The notes: generated by a model from the sequence alone, not told the origin. A stretch of DNA of 64,000 bases from Butyrivibrio sp. LC3010 (GCF_000424385.1 NZ_AUJU01000006.1:124001-188000), one strand, 5' to 3'; positions 18,801 to 27,538 are shown, counted from the stretch's first letter. A program made the numbers and translations.

Positions 18801-19676
18801 TTGATCACCTGATGCTCCCTGACTGCTGCCGCCACTTACTTTTCCACTTCCTGCGATAACTGCTTTACTTCCGCCATACCAGTTCCATGTAGTATCAAGA
18901 ATACCGATTTCAACTGCTCTGTTCACATCGGATATTGCATCCATTGCAAATGTATAACTATGTCCTGCAGTCAGCTTAACTCCGTTTAAGGTAAGCTGAA
19001 CATGCCAGTTCTCTGTGCCGGAATTTTCGATCCTAACAACATATTTGTCGCCAAGTTTCTCCATCGAAGCTGATGCCTGACCACCGATGCTGAAATTCCA
19101 TTCCTTCGCAGGCTGACCGGAAGATACCTCATCATTACTAAGAAGATTCTCTCCTGTTTCATTATCTGTAAAAGAAAGATTTGATAATACTACTTCTGCT
19201 GCGGCTTTTGCTGCTTCCTCATCAACATCTCCGATAAGACCAAAATTGACCTGAATCAGTGCGTTATCAACATCAGTTTCAGCGCCGGAATAATTTACAT
19301 CAGCTGTTATATGCTGTGGTTCTGCCTGCAGAACCTCTAAAGACTCCTCCCCTTCCTGTGCATCTGCTGCTATGTATTTAGGAAGAATATGAAGTGCGCC
19401 ATCCCTCACCTCAATATTTCCCTCATCCAGTGCAGTATACCTTTGAAGCTCAGAGTTAACCCATCCTGGCTCATGCTGCTCAACATTCCAGTCAGCAGTA
19501 TTTAATGAATCACCATCAAATTCGTCCTGCCATACCAGATTGTAGCCATCGCCAGATTCAGTCTCATTTGGAACATTTTCATTTTCCTCTGCATGAACTG
19601 AAAACGGTATGCCTGTGGCTGTGACAGATGCTGCCATTGCCAGTGCGAGCATTCTTCCCCATTCCTTTTTTCTCAT
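15816..19676 (-). CDS. Secreted GH16 beta-glucanase with multiple carbohydrate-binding modules
   Basis: Likely a laminarinase or lichenase cutting beta-1,3 or mixed beta-1,3/1,4-glucans outside the cell. The ATG at 19676 follows GGAGGAGAAGGAC, giving 1286 residues with a signal peptide cut near VHAEEN. The GH16 domain is in two parts, about 45-103 (VWQDEFDG, NSELQRYT) and 292-478. The second part holds GEIDIMEVMG with Glu345, Asp347 and Glu350 as the catalytic set, LNLAIGGSWVGYPG and IDYVRVYQ. Between them, at about 125-290, sits a CBM4_9-like beta-sandwich. Three more such modules follow (about 507-660, 678-818, 820-977), each starting NGNFD/NGSFD. A Thr/Pro/Ser/Glu linker (990-1110) leads to a Lys-rich C-terminus with a BspA-like leucine-rich repeat (about 1150-1284), probably for attachment. 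No LPXTG motif is seen. Confidence 0.93.
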   Translation of the reverse strand: MRKKEWGRMLALAMAASVTATGIPFSVHAEENENVPNETESGDGYNLVWQDEFDGDSLNTADWNVEQHEPGWVNSELQRYTALDEGNIEVRDGALHILPKYIAADAQEGEESLEVLQAEPQHITADVNYSGAETDVDNALIQVNFGLIGDVDEEAAKAAAEVVLSNLSFTDNETGENLLSNDEVSSGQPAKEWNFSIGGQASASMEKLGDKYVVRIENSGTENWHVQLTLNGVKLTAGHSYTFAMDAISDVNRAVEIGILDTTWNWYGGSKAVIAGSGKVSGGSSQGASGDQYTSGRITTQGKHDFTYGRFEARAKVPTGKGFLPAFWLMASDEGLYGQWPKCGEIDIMEVMGQATNKSYHTIHYGYSSGSGHKENQGSKVLEGSSFADDYHVFRADWEPGKITWYVDDEQVYETSDWYTGTDDANQLTYPAPFDQDFYIILNLAIGGSWVGYPGAEDLDNINSQEYAIDYVRVYQKDESEYTKGENEAKRPEKAPVSYREADGEGNYVVNGNFDNDLSAEGEATDNWVLHLESDAAGSTAGVKDNAVTIIPSAIGGQNHSVQLKQAGIPVYKGWEYELSFDAASTEERDIVVDVEGPDHGWTRYMNDTICRIGTQEEHYSLNFTMNEKTDANSALEFNLGKQNSTAPVTIKNVKLVHVSGEEIKDENTKEIRPDGNYVYNGSFDQGEKRLGYWEYDEDDAASISVTNVKNKRELMVKVEVPEGASEANPVAISQSDLAPLNKGQYEISFSAYHKGGEADGLTVKVVGDEYTPSLTGEKQSFSKVINVDKNLEREESNVEFSFTKPGTYYLDDVFLAESALLKNGSFDAGLAGFSPYVYDSVSAKYVIDNMNGNDNTFAITIDDTVADDASNEWYVQLNQDGLTIEEGKYYYVAFRAKSSIERKIKYCLQEFEGAWANYSGTGEVEIGNEWQKFSHAFQMTNKTDTKTRFNITMGSVGGERITKQHDIFIDDIELIEITKEQYDKINSGEIEDPTTDPAKDPSTEPAEEPGTEPSGSTDEPSTEDPKETPAENPSDEPAQNPEGGSGNTDEPSETPSQTPSSNAGTDSQTPAQNTGTQVPGPVVTPSQNNTGTQTGSSNTAPGSGALSPEQNPILIEKVDPKMRFGPVLIETNINNNGKAEKGEIKATENNVYEIIGKKSASFRMNYMGYLKKTYSIPTSVVVDGTKVKVTKVAEGAFSNNKTLKNVTLGKNITTISKEAFSGCDNLKKITVKGNKLKKIYKSAFKGCKLNKDFKVIIHAKSDKEYEKIVKLFKKAGLKNVTFVRK

Positions 19677-19853
19677 GTCCTTCTCCTCCATAAATCTAAA
19701 CTGTAATTTCATCCTAGTTTTTTTTAGAAAAAGGTTATATCAAATTTATGCTTTTTTTATAATTTTCTTTCTCTTCCGCTCATATTCGTTCTATTTCTAT
19801 AACTTCTTGAAAGAGAACAATGAAAATCGTTCGGAATGCCAGGAAATTAAGAA

Positions 19854-19888
19854 ACCCCTTTTACCGGAAGTTGTCCAGTAAAAGGGGT
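19854..19888 (-). terminator. Hairpin after the PepSY gene
   Basis: Perfect 11-bp arms ACCCCTTTTAC/GTAAAAGGGGT lie 34 bp past the stop of the minus-strand PepSY gene, followed by moderately T-rich sequence. Confidence 0.65.
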
Positions 19889-19921
19889 ACATATCAAATA
19901 CAATATGAGGAAAACAATGTT

Positions 19922-20347
19922 TTAATCATCTACTTCATATTCAATTATTGTTCCTGTAGCAACATCAATGTCATAATCAAACTTGCTTACACCTACGTAA
20001 AATTCTACCTCATAGATTTCTTTTCCATCATCAAGATCTTTTTCTATTATTACTTCCTCTGCCTCTTCCTTCGTATATCCGCAGTGTTTAAGAGCAATCT
20101 GAAGTGCCACATCATCAGATTCTATGGGTAATGTTATCTCCGGCTCATTCTCATCTTCTTTAACTGCAGCATCAGAGGAATCAGATTCTTTTGCTGTAGC
20201 ATCAAGAGTATCCGTTTCTTTGGCTGTAGTTATTTCCGTCTTGCCTTCGGCTGTCTTCTGTTCAGTTCCGGCTGCAAGTACAGGAGCTGACATCATAAGT
20301 ATCATTGCTGCAGACATTATAATCAGTGAAATATTTCTCTTCTTCAT
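19922..20347 (-). CDS. Secreted PepSY-domain protein
   Basis: 141 residues with a clear signal peptide (MKKRNISLIIMSAAMILMMSAPVLAAG), an acidic Thr/Asp/Glu-rich linker (about 27-75) and one PepSY domain (about 78-140). PepSY landmarks are ALKHCGYTKEEAEEVIIEKDLDDGKEIYEVEF and DYDIDVATGTIIEYEVDD. PepSY modules are thought to inhibit peptidases or act in cell-envelope signalling; the partner here is unknown. It lies between the glucanase gene and a metal exporter gene, all in the same direction with terminators between, so it is probably its own unit. Confidence 0.85.
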   Translation of the reverse strand: MKKRNISLIIMSAAMILMMSAPVLAAGTEQKTAEGKTEITTAKETDTLDATAKESDSSDAAVKEDENEPEITLPIESDDVALQIALKHCGYTKEEAEEVIIEKDLDDGKEIYEVEFYVGVSKFDYDIDVATGTIIEYEVDD

Positions 20348-20497
20348 AATCGCCGATCCTTTCTTTTACGGTGAAAGGTTATATTATGTTTCGAATTAAT
20401 GATAACACCGGAAAAGTAGCAATTCTATCGTGCATAAACATGAAATAAAGACGATATGATTGTTGATTTTTTAGTTTTCTCTTTTCAGAAATTTAAT

Positions 20498-20531
20498 AAC
20501 TTCCTGAATGCCTCTTTACACTCAGGAAGTT
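20498..20531 (-). terminator. Hairpin after the second CDF gene
   Basis: Perfect 10-bp arms AACTTCCTGA/TCAGGAAGTT lie 27 bp past the stop of the minus-strand CDF gene. Confidence 0.65.
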
Positions 20532-20557
20532 AATTATTCTTCAACCGATATTTAAAC

Positions 20558-21667
20558 TTAATCACTAAAATCTCTGTCAAGATTTATATTGTATTCATAC
20601 TGAGGATGCATTGCCTTCAGCTCTGAGATTACCTCTTCTCTTAGCTTTTGTCTGTCCTTCTCATTAAAAGAGACTACCATATCAAATACAACCCTGCCAT
20701 TAACTTCATCCAGATAGAATCCATGAATCTGCTTAACATTTTCATGCTTTCCTATTATATTTCTTGCAATCTCATTCCTGAGTCTTCCTGCCTGTGAGCC
20801 TTCTGAATTTTGTGAATAAATACTTATTCCTTCGATTGTGACTCCATGCTTTACATACACCTCAGTGGCAATTTCACGCTGCAGCTGATCAAGTCTGTAA
20901 ATAGTAATATTCTCAGGAACCTCAATATGAACTGAACCAATGTATCTGTCAGGTCCGTAATTATGCAGCAGCAAATCATATGCACCCTGAACCTCAGGAA
21001 AAGAGGCTATCGTCTTTTTAATCTCACTTGAAAGCTCCAGATCAACCCTCTCCCCAAGTATAAGTGAGAGATTATCTCTTAGCATTTCAAGACCTGCCTT
21101 GATAATGACCAGAGAAATTATCGCACCAAGATAAGCTTCAAGACTAACTCCGCTGAATATGAAAATTATGGCAGCCGCCAGAGTTGACGCCGATATAATA
21201 GAATCAAGTTTTGCATCCTCCCCGGAAGCTATAAGAGATTCTGAATTAACCTTTACTCCCACATTTTTCACGTAGGTTCCAAGCACGATCTTTACAACAA
21301 TGGCAACAGCTACGATAACAAGTGAAGCCGTCTGGTATGAAGGAGTGAGCGGTTTAACAATCTTTTTTATTGATTCAACAAGAGATGTGATACCTGCATA
21401 CAAAACGATAACCGATATTACAGCTGCACTTAGATACTCTATTCTTCCATATCCGAGAGGATGCTTTTTATCCGGCTCCTTACCGGCAAGCTTTGTGCCT
21501 ATAATAGTGATCACCGATGACAAAGCATCACTTAAGTTGTTCACGGCGTCAAGTACTATCGCTATGGATCCTGATATGATTCCGACAAAAGCCTTGAATC
21601 CGGCAAGCAGAATATTCGCAACAATTCCAATTATACTGGTTCTTATTATCGTTTTATTTCTTTCCAT
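20558..21667 (-). CDS. Cation diffusion facilitator (second paralogue)
   Basis: Divalent metal:proton antiporter of the CDF family, 369 residues. Motifs are LLAGFKAFVGIISGSIAIVLDAVNNLSDALSS in the first helices (site A aspartates), HPLGYGRIEYLSA and SLIASGEDAKLDSIIS. The cytoplasmic domain carries YDLLLHNYGPDRYIGSVHIEVPENI, followed by a second C-terminal stretch of about 80 residues. It shares its plan with the CDF at 10143-11252, so the window has two such exporters. The start ATG at 21667 has AAGGAG nearby upstream. Metal specificity is unknown. Confidence 0.92.
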   Translation of the reverse strand: MERNKTIIRTSIIGIVANILLAGFKAFVGIISGSIAIVLDAVNNLSDALSSVITIIGTKLAGKEPDKKHPLGYGRIEYLSAAVISVIVLYAGITSLVESIKKIVKPLTPSYQTASLVIVAVAIVVKIVLGTYVKNVGVKVNSESLIASGEDAKLDSIISASTLAAAIIFIFSGVSLEAYLGAIISLVIIKAGLEMLRDNLSLILGERVDLELSSEIKKTIASFPEVQGAYDLLLHNYGPDRYIGSVHIEVPENITIYRLDQLQREIATEVYVKHGVTIEGISIYSQNSEGSQAGRLRNEIARNIIGKHENVKQIHGFYLDEVNGRVVFDMVVSFNEKDRQKLREEVISELKAMHPQYEYNINLDRDFSD

Positions 21668-21877
21668 GATGTAAACTCCTTATGAATTGATAATAGTATA
21701 AGTATATCATCATCATACTTTTCTGTCTTTAATTAGCAACTGATAATAAATGACAGACAATAAGCTATCCAGGCCTCTGATATAACATTGCTACTCATTG
21801 GACAAAATTAACTGATTATCCAGTAAACTTTGGATTTTTATATTCTTTTACAAGGTTACGGTACTATAATAATTATT

Positions 21878-22558
21878 ATGAAAACTAATGAAATCATTAA
21901 AAGAATTGAGAATATAGACTTTGAATCAAGAATCCCTGACAAAAGCTCTGCTGTGATAATTCCACTCTTAGAAATATCAGGTGAGATCAACATTCTTTTT
22001 GAACAACGCTCCGGGAAGCTTTCTTTCCAACCGGGTGAAGTATGCTTTCCCGGTGGCAGAATTGAAAAGGGCGAATCCCCCAGAAAAGCTGCCATTAGAG
22101 AGATCTGCGAAGAGCTGTTACTTCCCATAGAAACATTTAATGAGACTGCTCATATTTCGGGTGCTCAAAAAGATGACCGTAAAACACCAGCTGTAACTTC
22201 AGAAGATCAGGGCTCAAGAATTCTTACAGAGCTTTCTCCTATCATTGGTCCAACAGGTGCTCTTATTTATCCTTTTGTAGCCTTACTTCAGAATTACAAC
22301 ATGACCTTTTCTACTGATGAAGTGCAAAAGGTTTTTACATACCCGATTTCATTTCTCAAGGATCATCCACCTGTCAGATACAAAATGCAAAGAAAAACCA
22401 TTCCTCCCGAAAACTTCCCTTACAGGCAAGTTACAGGAGGAATGGATTATTACGATTGGCATATACAACATTATGATATGTGGATCTATGAGGATACCAG
22501 TCCCGTGATCTGGGGCTTTACGGGAAGGCTTCTCCATAGTTTTCTTGAGCTTTTATGA
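21878..22558 (+). CDS. Nudix hydrolase, CoA pyrophosphatase-like
   Basis: Probably hydrolyses CoA or acyl-CoA to 4'-phosphopantetheine products. The Nudix box is at about residues 63-83 (GRIEKGESPRKAAIREICEEL), preceded by the CoA-type motif EQRSGKLSFQPGEVCFPGG, which matches the L-x-x-H-x-G-x-x-x-F-P-G-G element except that a Gln replaces the usual His. The ATG at 21878 is chosen over an upstream TTG, giving 226 residues. A TATAAT lies only 7 bases before this ATG (21865-21870), so the mRNA may be leaderless. It ends 3 bp before the convergent neighbour's stop. Confidence 0.85.
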   Translation: MKTNEIIKRIENIDFESRIPDKSSAVIIPLLEISGEINILFEQRSGKLSFQPGEVCFPGGRIEKGESPRKAAIREICEELLLPIETFNETAHISGAQKDDRKTPAVTSEDQGSRILTELSPIIGPTGALIYPFVALLQNYNMTFSTDEVQKVFTYPISFLKDHPPVRYKMQRKTIPPENFPYRQVTGGMDYYDWHIQHYDMWIYEDTSPVIWGFTGRLLHSFLELL

Positions 22559-22561
22559 TGC

Positions 22562-23107
22562 TTATTCTGTTGCAAGAATGTCATATTCTACAATCCCATT
22601 CTTACAGGAAAAGAGTTGTTCCTCAGTATTTTCATCATTTAAGATATTTATGTAGACATCCATGCCATATTTCTTATAAAGCCCTGCCATAGTACCGCAC
22701 AGCTGTCTCATTTCTTCAATAATGTAGTCCCAGGTGGCTTTATATGTAGTATCATTAGCTGCAATTTTAATTATTGCATTGACTCCGGTGTACCAAAGAT
22801 CAATTACCACCTTATCATCTTCTACTGTAAACTTATAATTTCCGTTAGCATCGCCATCCGCATTTTCCTTAATTAAGCTCTCTGTGAAATCTATGAGTTC
22901 ATCACGGCTCATGGCTTCAAGTTCAGGCTTTACTTCAGGATAGGTTTCCTCTACCACTGCGCCTGCCTCAGGTTCAGTAGCACTAACCTTCATACTCCCA
23001 TCCGTTGAGGCAGTGGCAGCATTAACCTGGCAGATCGGTGCAAAAACTAAAGACATTATCATAACAAGAGACACAATGGAAGTTATAAATCTATTTGTCC
23101 TTACCAT
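22562..23107 (-). CDS. Secreted protein, possibly DUF4854-like
   Basis: 181 residues from the ATG at 23107, which follows GGAGG by 8 bases. A signal peptide (MVRTNRFITSIVSLVMIMSLVFAP, cleaved near VNAAT) is followed by an acidic linker and a domain of about 115 residues. The end of that domain (YINILNDENTEEQLFSCKNG) resembles short extracellular DUF4854 proteins of gut Firmicutes. Function is unknown. It stands 211 bp downstream of mnmA and is probably transcribed on its own. Confidence 0.75.
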   Translation of the reverse strand: MVRTNRFITSIVSLVMIMSLVFAPICQVNAATASTDGSMKVSATEPEAGAVVEETYPEVKPELEAMSRDELIDFTESLIKENADGDANGNYKFTVEDDKVVIDLWYTGVNAIIKIAANDTTYKATWDYIIEEMRQLCGTMAGLYKKYGMDVYINILNDENTEEQLFSCKNGIVEYDILATE

Positions 23108-23252
23108 AGAAAATTCCTCCAATCCTTGGGTCTAAGGAGTACTGCTTGCGCTGGATTCCATAGGTCAGCCCAATATGTTCATATTTGTTTTGGCACTATC
23201 TAATGAATACACATTAGTACATTCATTATAATTTGAATTTCTCAGGTAAAGC

Positions 23253-23316
23253 CATAAACTCTCTATTAAATGCTTACTCCAATGATTTTATAAATCACTA
23301 ATCCGAGAGTTTTATG
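23253..23316. other. Inverted repeat after mnmA
   Basis: Arms near 23253-23263 and 23305-23316 (CATAAACTCTC against GAGAGTTTTATG, one bulge) enclose a second small palindrome. It lies just downstream of the mnmA stop and may act as a transcript 3' end. Confidence 0.4.
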
Positions 23317-23333
23317 AAATAAATTTACAATTT

Positions 23334-24413
23334 TTACTTTAAAACTATTATTCCTCCACCAAGCACAACATCGCCATCATAAAGTACTGCCGACTGCCCG
23401 GGAGTTATAGCTCTTTGCGGTTCATCAAATAATATCTTTGCAGTGCCGCCTTCACTTTCAGGAAGTGTCACAGTTGCAGGCTGCTCTTTGTGTTTGTATC
23501 TAATTTTAGCGCTGCATCTTATGTCGCCCTTTGGCATTTCACCGGTTATCCAGTGGAAATCCTTAACAGTAACTTCCCGCTTGAAGAGATCCTCATTATC
23601 AGACAGAACTACTTTGTTATTATCTACATCAAGTTCAGTAACATAAAGTCTTCTGTCTGCAGGAACTCCAAGGCCACGTCTCTGACCTATTGTGTAATTA
23701 ATTATACCGTCATGATGTCCGAGAACTTTACCGTTTTTATCTACTATATCCCCACCCGGATACTCTTTATTTCTGTATCTCTTTATCATTCCTGCATAGT
23801 CGCCATCAGGCACAAAGCATATATCCTGGGAATCGCTCTTATGCGAAGTTACAAATTCATTGTCCTCCGCTATTTTTCTTGCCTCAGTCTTTTTAAACTC
23901 GCCTAAGGGGAACATGGTATGTGAAAGCTGCTCTTCTGTAAGGTCGTACAATACATAACTTTGATCCTTGCTAAGATCAGTAGCCTTTTTCAGATAAAAG
24001 TGTCCGTCCTTTTCCTCAATTCTTGCGTAATGACCTGTCACGATGTAGTCACAGGAAAGCTCCTTGGCTTTCTTGTAAAGAATATCAAACTTAAGATATT
24101 TATTGCATCTGATGCAGGGATTTGGTGTCTCACCCTTTTCATAACTGCAGACAAAAGGCTCAATTACATTGTCTATGAATTCTCTTTCATAGTGGAAAAT
24201 ATGATAAGGTATACCTATTTTCTCCGTAACGGCTCTGGCATCATCGGTATCTTTTTTACTGCAGCAGGTTCCAAAAAGATCCTCGCCTATCATGTCATTT
24301 TCATATAATCGCATGGTACAGCCTATGCAGGAGAAGCCTCTCTTTGCCATAAGCTCTGCCGCAACACTGCTATCTACTCCGCCACTCATGGCAATAAGTG
24401 CTGTTTTTTCCAT
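23334..24413 (-). CDS. mnmA: tRNA-specific 2-thiouridylase MnmA
   Basis: Thiolates U34 of the Lys, Glu and Gln tRNAs in the cytoplasm using ATP and sulfur relayed from a cysteine desulfurase. The PP-loop AMSGGVDSSVAAELM is at the N-terminus. The catalytic cysteines are in NPCIRCNKYLKFD and SQDICFVPDGDY. GHYARIE, KDQSYVLYDL and YTIGQRRGLGV are also typical, and the C-terminal OB-like part ends GQSAVLYDGDVVLGGGII. 359 residues is the expected size. The neighbouring metal-regulator gene lies 74 bp upstream in the same direction. Confidence 0.97.
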   Translation of the reverse strand: MEKTALIAMSGGVDSSVAAELMAKRGFSCIGCTMRLYENDMIGEDLFGTCCSKKDTDDARAVTEKIGIPYHIFHYEREFIDNVIEPFVCSYEKGETPNPCIRCNKYLKFDILYKKAKELSCDYIVTGHYARIEEKDGHFYLKKATDLSKDQSYVLYDLTEEQLSHTMFPLGEFKKTEARKIAEDNEFVTSHKSDSQDICFVPDGDYAGMIKRYRNKEYPGGDIVDKNGKVLGHHDGIINYTIGQRRGLGVPADRRLYVTELDVDNNKVVLSDNEDLFKREVTVKDFHWITGEMPKGDIRCSAKIRYKHKEQPATVTLPESEGGTAKILFDEPQRAITPGQSAVLYDGDVVLGGGIIVLK

Positions 24414-24487
24414 AAAATCCTCATTTCTAACTAAACCGCTCTATTTAAAATCACATAAAGCTAAAAAAGCAATATTCTTTTCTGCAA

Positions 24488-24865
24488 TCAGATGAATTTC
24501 TGAACAGCCTTTTGAAATTCTTCAACCGCAGTAGTATCTCCATCTTCTATTGCATGAATAATACAATGAGTCATATGTTCATTGATTATTTCTTTTCCCA
24601 GGCTTTTAAGCGCTGAATTAACTGCAGAAAGCTGCATAAGAACATCCGCGCAATCTTCATCATTTTCAATCATCGTCTTAACATGGCCAAGATGTCCTAT
24701 TGCTTTGCTTAATCTGTTTATCTGCTTCTTCTTTTCAGCAGGTGAATGATAATGGGAGTGATTATGCAATCCTCCCTCATGGTGTTCATGAACATGACCA
24801 CTTTCATGTTCAATTATATCTTCCTGATTTTCCAAATCAGAATGTTCATGTTTATCTTTATTCAT
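24488..24865 (-). CDS. His-rich CsoR/RcnR-family metal-sensing repressor
   Basis: All-helical DUF156 repressor that releases DNA on binding metal. The ATG at 24865 has GAGGA 4-5 bases upstream, giving 125 residues. Residues 1-45 contain many His (HEHS, HESGHVHEHHEGGLHNHSHYH), followed by the DUF156 core. The metal ligands Cys, His and Cys occur with the exact 25 and 4 residue spacing of the CsoR C-H-C set (EDCADV...EHMTHC). The His-rich tail and position next to the cbi genes favour nickel or cobalt, as in InrS and RcnR, over copper. A likely operator is at 27647-27665. Confidence 0.88.
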   Translation of the reverse strand: MNKDKHEHSDLENQEDIIEHESGHVHEHHEGGLHNHSHYHSPAEKKKQINRLSKAIGHLGHVKTMIENDEDCADVLMQLSAVNSALKSLGKEIINEHMTHCIIHAIEDGDTTAVEEFQKAVQKFI

Positions 24866-24932
24866 AGAATCCTCACGTGCGATCAATTGGCACTTTTATT
24901 ATTTATAGCACAAAATAATCGCATTTGTTATA

Positions 24933-25679
24933 TCAAATATTCTGAAATCTGAGAGGAAGTTCCAATCCATGAGCTTCCAAAAGTTCTTTATCCTTTAGTA
25001 TAACATCTGTGCTGTCATCAGCAATAATTCTTCCGTCATGTAAAAGAATAACTCTCTCACAGGTATCCATAATAAAATCCAGATCGTGTGAAGCTATGAT
25101 CTTAAGGCACTTAAGTTCATTTAAAATACCGATAAGATTCCTTCTGTTTCTTGGATCAAGGGCAATTGAAGGCTCATCCATCAGTATTATATCAGGCTCC
25201 ATGGATAAAATCGTAGCTATTGCAGACAGCTTCTTCTCACCACCTGAAAGCTTATAGTTCTGTTTTTTCCTGAGATTCTCTATATGAACCTTACTGAGTG
25301 CCTCTGATACCCTAAGCTCTACTTCTTCCTCTGAGAATCCATAGTTTCTGGGGCCAAAGGCTACATCGTCCTCAACTGTTGACATAAAAAGCTGACTGTC
25401 TGAGTCCTGAAAAACATATCCTATGTGTTCCCTTATATGATTAAGATTTTTCCGGTTTACTTCATGCCCAGCGACTTTGAGTTTGCCATCATAATCCAGG
25501 TACAAGCCCACAAGAAGCTTAAGGAAAGTAGATTTTCCTATTCCATTCGCACCTATAAGACCTATGTTCTCCCCGTCTTTAGCATGAAAATCTATATCTA
25601 TAAGTACCGGATGTCCCTTCTCATAAGAAAAATTCAGTCTTTCAATTGAAAGCAGTTCTCCGCTAATACCGGTGTGCAT
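24933..25679 (-). CDS. cbiO: Cobalt/nickel ECF transporter ATPase CbiO
   Basis: ATPase of an energy-coupling-factor importer for Co2+ or Ni2+. Walker A is GANGIGKS, the signature LSGGEKKL and Walker B IILMDEPS, followed by ASHDLDFIMDTCERVILLHDGRI. 248 residues is shorter than paired EcfA proteins, as expected for a single CbiO acting as a homodimer. GAGGA lies 6 bases before the ATG. It lies 28 bp after cbiQ. Confidence 0.93.
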   Translation of the reverse strand: MHTGISGELLSIERLNFSYEKGHPVLIDIDFHAKDGENIGLIGANGIGKSTFLKLLVGLYLDYDGKLKVAGHEVNRKNLNHIREHIGYVFQDSDSQLFMSTVEDDVAFGPRNYGFSEEEVELRVSEALSKVHIENLRKKQNYKLSGGEKKLSAIATILSMEPDIILMDEPSIALDPRNRRNLIGILNELKCLKIIASHDLDFIMDTCERVILLHDGRIIADDSTDVILKDKELLEAHGLELPLRFQNI

Positions 25680-25707
25680 ATCATATCCTCTTTTTTTATC
25701 AGCAATA

Positions 25708-26481
25708 TCAAAACAATTTCACGAATCTGATAATCATAAATGCAATAATCCAAAAAGCAGTATACATTATATCAAATAGCTTTGTCTTTTGTTTTCCTGT
25801 ATCAAAATCCCCCTTAAAGCCTCTTAGAAGCATGCTCTCATACACTACTCCTGCCCTGTCCATGCTTCTTATAAGCCACATTCCCACAAGAGTTCCCCAT
25901 GCACTGTAATGAATGCCCTTCTGTTTGGGTGCCCTGAGCTTATACGCAGTTACTATTCTGTCTGCCTCCTCGCCCATTATATAAAAATATCTCTCGATCA
26001 GCAGTATGACTATTACAATTATTTTAGGCACATGAATGGCCCTCAGGGCATAACATATCTTTTCAATGGATGTTGTTGCTATCAGAATATAAGCTGCAAG
26101 AACAGCGTAAAAGCCTTTGAGCATAAGGGTGATCATGGAAATCACTCCCCTTGTAATGCCTATCTGGCCTATCCTAAGTACGATATCCCTGTCAAAGAAC
26201 GGATTAAATATGCCAACTATCAATACCAGTGGCAGAATAAGTCTCATTCTATATAACCCGGTCCTGATTGATAGCTCTCCTAATACAAACCCGAAAATAG
26301 GATATAAAGACATCAGAATAAGTGGTGCCACCGCATATTTGTCAAATGACACCACCGTAAATATGTATAAAACGCTAATAAGCAGCTTCCCCAAAGGATG
26401 AAGTTCATTCATCCAATGGGAACGCTGCCATAATTCCTGAAACTTTTGAAACTCGTGTAACCTTTGTTCTATTGAATCCAT
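25708..26481 (-). CDS. cbiQ: Cobalt/nickel ECF transporter transmembrane protein CbiQ
   Basis: The coupling membrane subunit that links CbiO to the substrate-binding CbiM. Five to six hydrophobic segments are seen, along with the family cytoplasmic motifs (ERYFYIMGEEADRIVTAYKLRAP and YESMLLRGFKGD, equivalent to the A-R-G coupling helices). 257 residues is the normal size. It lies between cbiMN and cbiO with gaps of 49 and 28 bp. Confidence 0.93.
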   Translation of the reverse strand: MDSIEQRLHEFQKFQELWQRSHWMNELHPLGKLLISVLYIFTVVSFDKYAVAPLILMSLYPIFGFVLGELSIRTGLYRMRLILPLVLIVGIFNPFFDRDIVLRIGQIGITRGVISMITLMLKGFYAVLAAYILIATTSIEKICYALRAIHVPKIIVIVILLIERYFYIMGEEADRIVTAYKLRAPKQKGIHYSAWGTLVGMWLIRSMDRAGVVYESMLLRGFKGDFDTGKQKTKLFDIMYTAFWIIAFMIIRFVKLF

Positions 26482-26530
26482 TTAACCTCTTTACAGCTAT
26501 CTGTAACGCTGCATTGTGAAGGTCTTTAAG

Positions 26531-27538
26531 TCAGGCGACCTTCTCACCTGAAGATTTCTTCCTGAAAAATCTGAAGGCATAGCATGCACCAACAAGCACA
26601 GCTACTACAACCAATGAACCTACGATTCCGGAGAAGCTTGTACCTACAGCAGCTTCACTGTTTTTAAATGCATAATCAGGTAAAAGTGATGTTGCAGTCT
26701 GGATACTGTCAGCCACTTCATAAGCGCCGCCTGAAGCCTCTAACTCTGTAGTTCCTGCAACTTTCTCCATTGACCATTCCAAACCATCCGGGAATGCAGA
26801 AGCAAAAAGTGAAACGATACCACCACAGATTGCAGCTACTACACCAAGTGTAACAATAGTATTTCTAAGAGAAAGCTTTGCTTCCTTCTTCTCCTCTGAA
26901 ACTCCCCAGAGAAGTTCAGGTCTTGCTTCGTTTACAAAAATAAGAACTGCAGCTGTTATAAGACCTTCTACCGCACCGATAGCAAGATGTATGGGCTGCA
27001 TAGTTGATACAAATACTGCAAAAGGAAGCTCTGTTATTCCTGAAATCAATGTCTCAAGTGTTACAGAAAATGCTCCAAGCTGCAGAGTGAGCACACATCC
27101 TAAAATCGAAGCCACAATAATTTTTACTCTTGATGCACCTTTTCTCATAATAGGCTTCCATATAAGAAGCGCTCCAATAAAGCACCCGTAGAACGCCATA
27201 TTCCATATATTACACCCTAGCGCCAACAGCCCTCCGTCAGCAAACAACAGGCATTGAATCAAAAGAACTCCTATCATAGTAAGGAATCCCGCATAGGGTC
27301 CAAGAAGAGCTGAAAGCATCATTCCACCACAAAGATGGCCTGATGAGCCTGTCCCGGGAATTGTAAAGTTTAGCATCTGTGTAGCAAAAACAAAAGCTCC
27401 CATAACTCCCATCACAGGAATCTTCTTAGGATCGTTTTCCTCTCTTACCTGCTTAATTGAATAAGCTGCTGCTCCTGTTGATAAAACATACATTGTACCC
27501 GCAACAGCAGGTGATACTAAGGCATCCGCCATGTGCAT
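26531..27538 (-). CDS. cbiM: Cobalt/nickel transporter CbiM fused to a PDGLE/CbiN-like domain
   Basis: Metal-binding membrane subunit of the ECF importer. The ATG at 27538 is chosen because GGAGG stands 9 bases upstream and because CbiM/NikM proteins need the mature M-H N-terminus, in which His2 helps bind the metal (here MHMADALVSP). Residues 1-205 are CbiM, with GSSGHLCGGMMLSALLGP and FADGGLLALGCNIWNMAFYG. The rest (about 230-335) has two helices around an outside loop with FPDGLEWSMEKVAG, the PDGLE motif, replacing a separate CbiN. 335 residues. First gene of the operon, with its promoter and operator at 27620-27665. Confidence 0.93.
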   Translation of the reverse strand: MHMADALVSPAVAGTMYVLSTGAAAYSIKQVREENDPKKIPVMGVMGAFVFATQMLNFTIPGTGSSGHLCGGMMLSALLGPYAGFLTMIGVLLIQCLLFADGGLLALGCNIWNMAFYGCFIGALLIWKPIMRKGASRVKIIVASILGCVLTLQLGAFSVTLETLISGITELPFAVFVSTMQPIHLAIGAVEGLITAAVLIFVNEARPELLWGVSEEKKEAKLSLRNTIVTLGVVAAICGGIVSLFASAFPDGLEWSMEKVAGTTELEASGGAYEVADSIQTATSLLPDYAFKNSEAAVGTSFSGIVGSLVVVAVLVGACYAFRFFRKKSSGEKVA

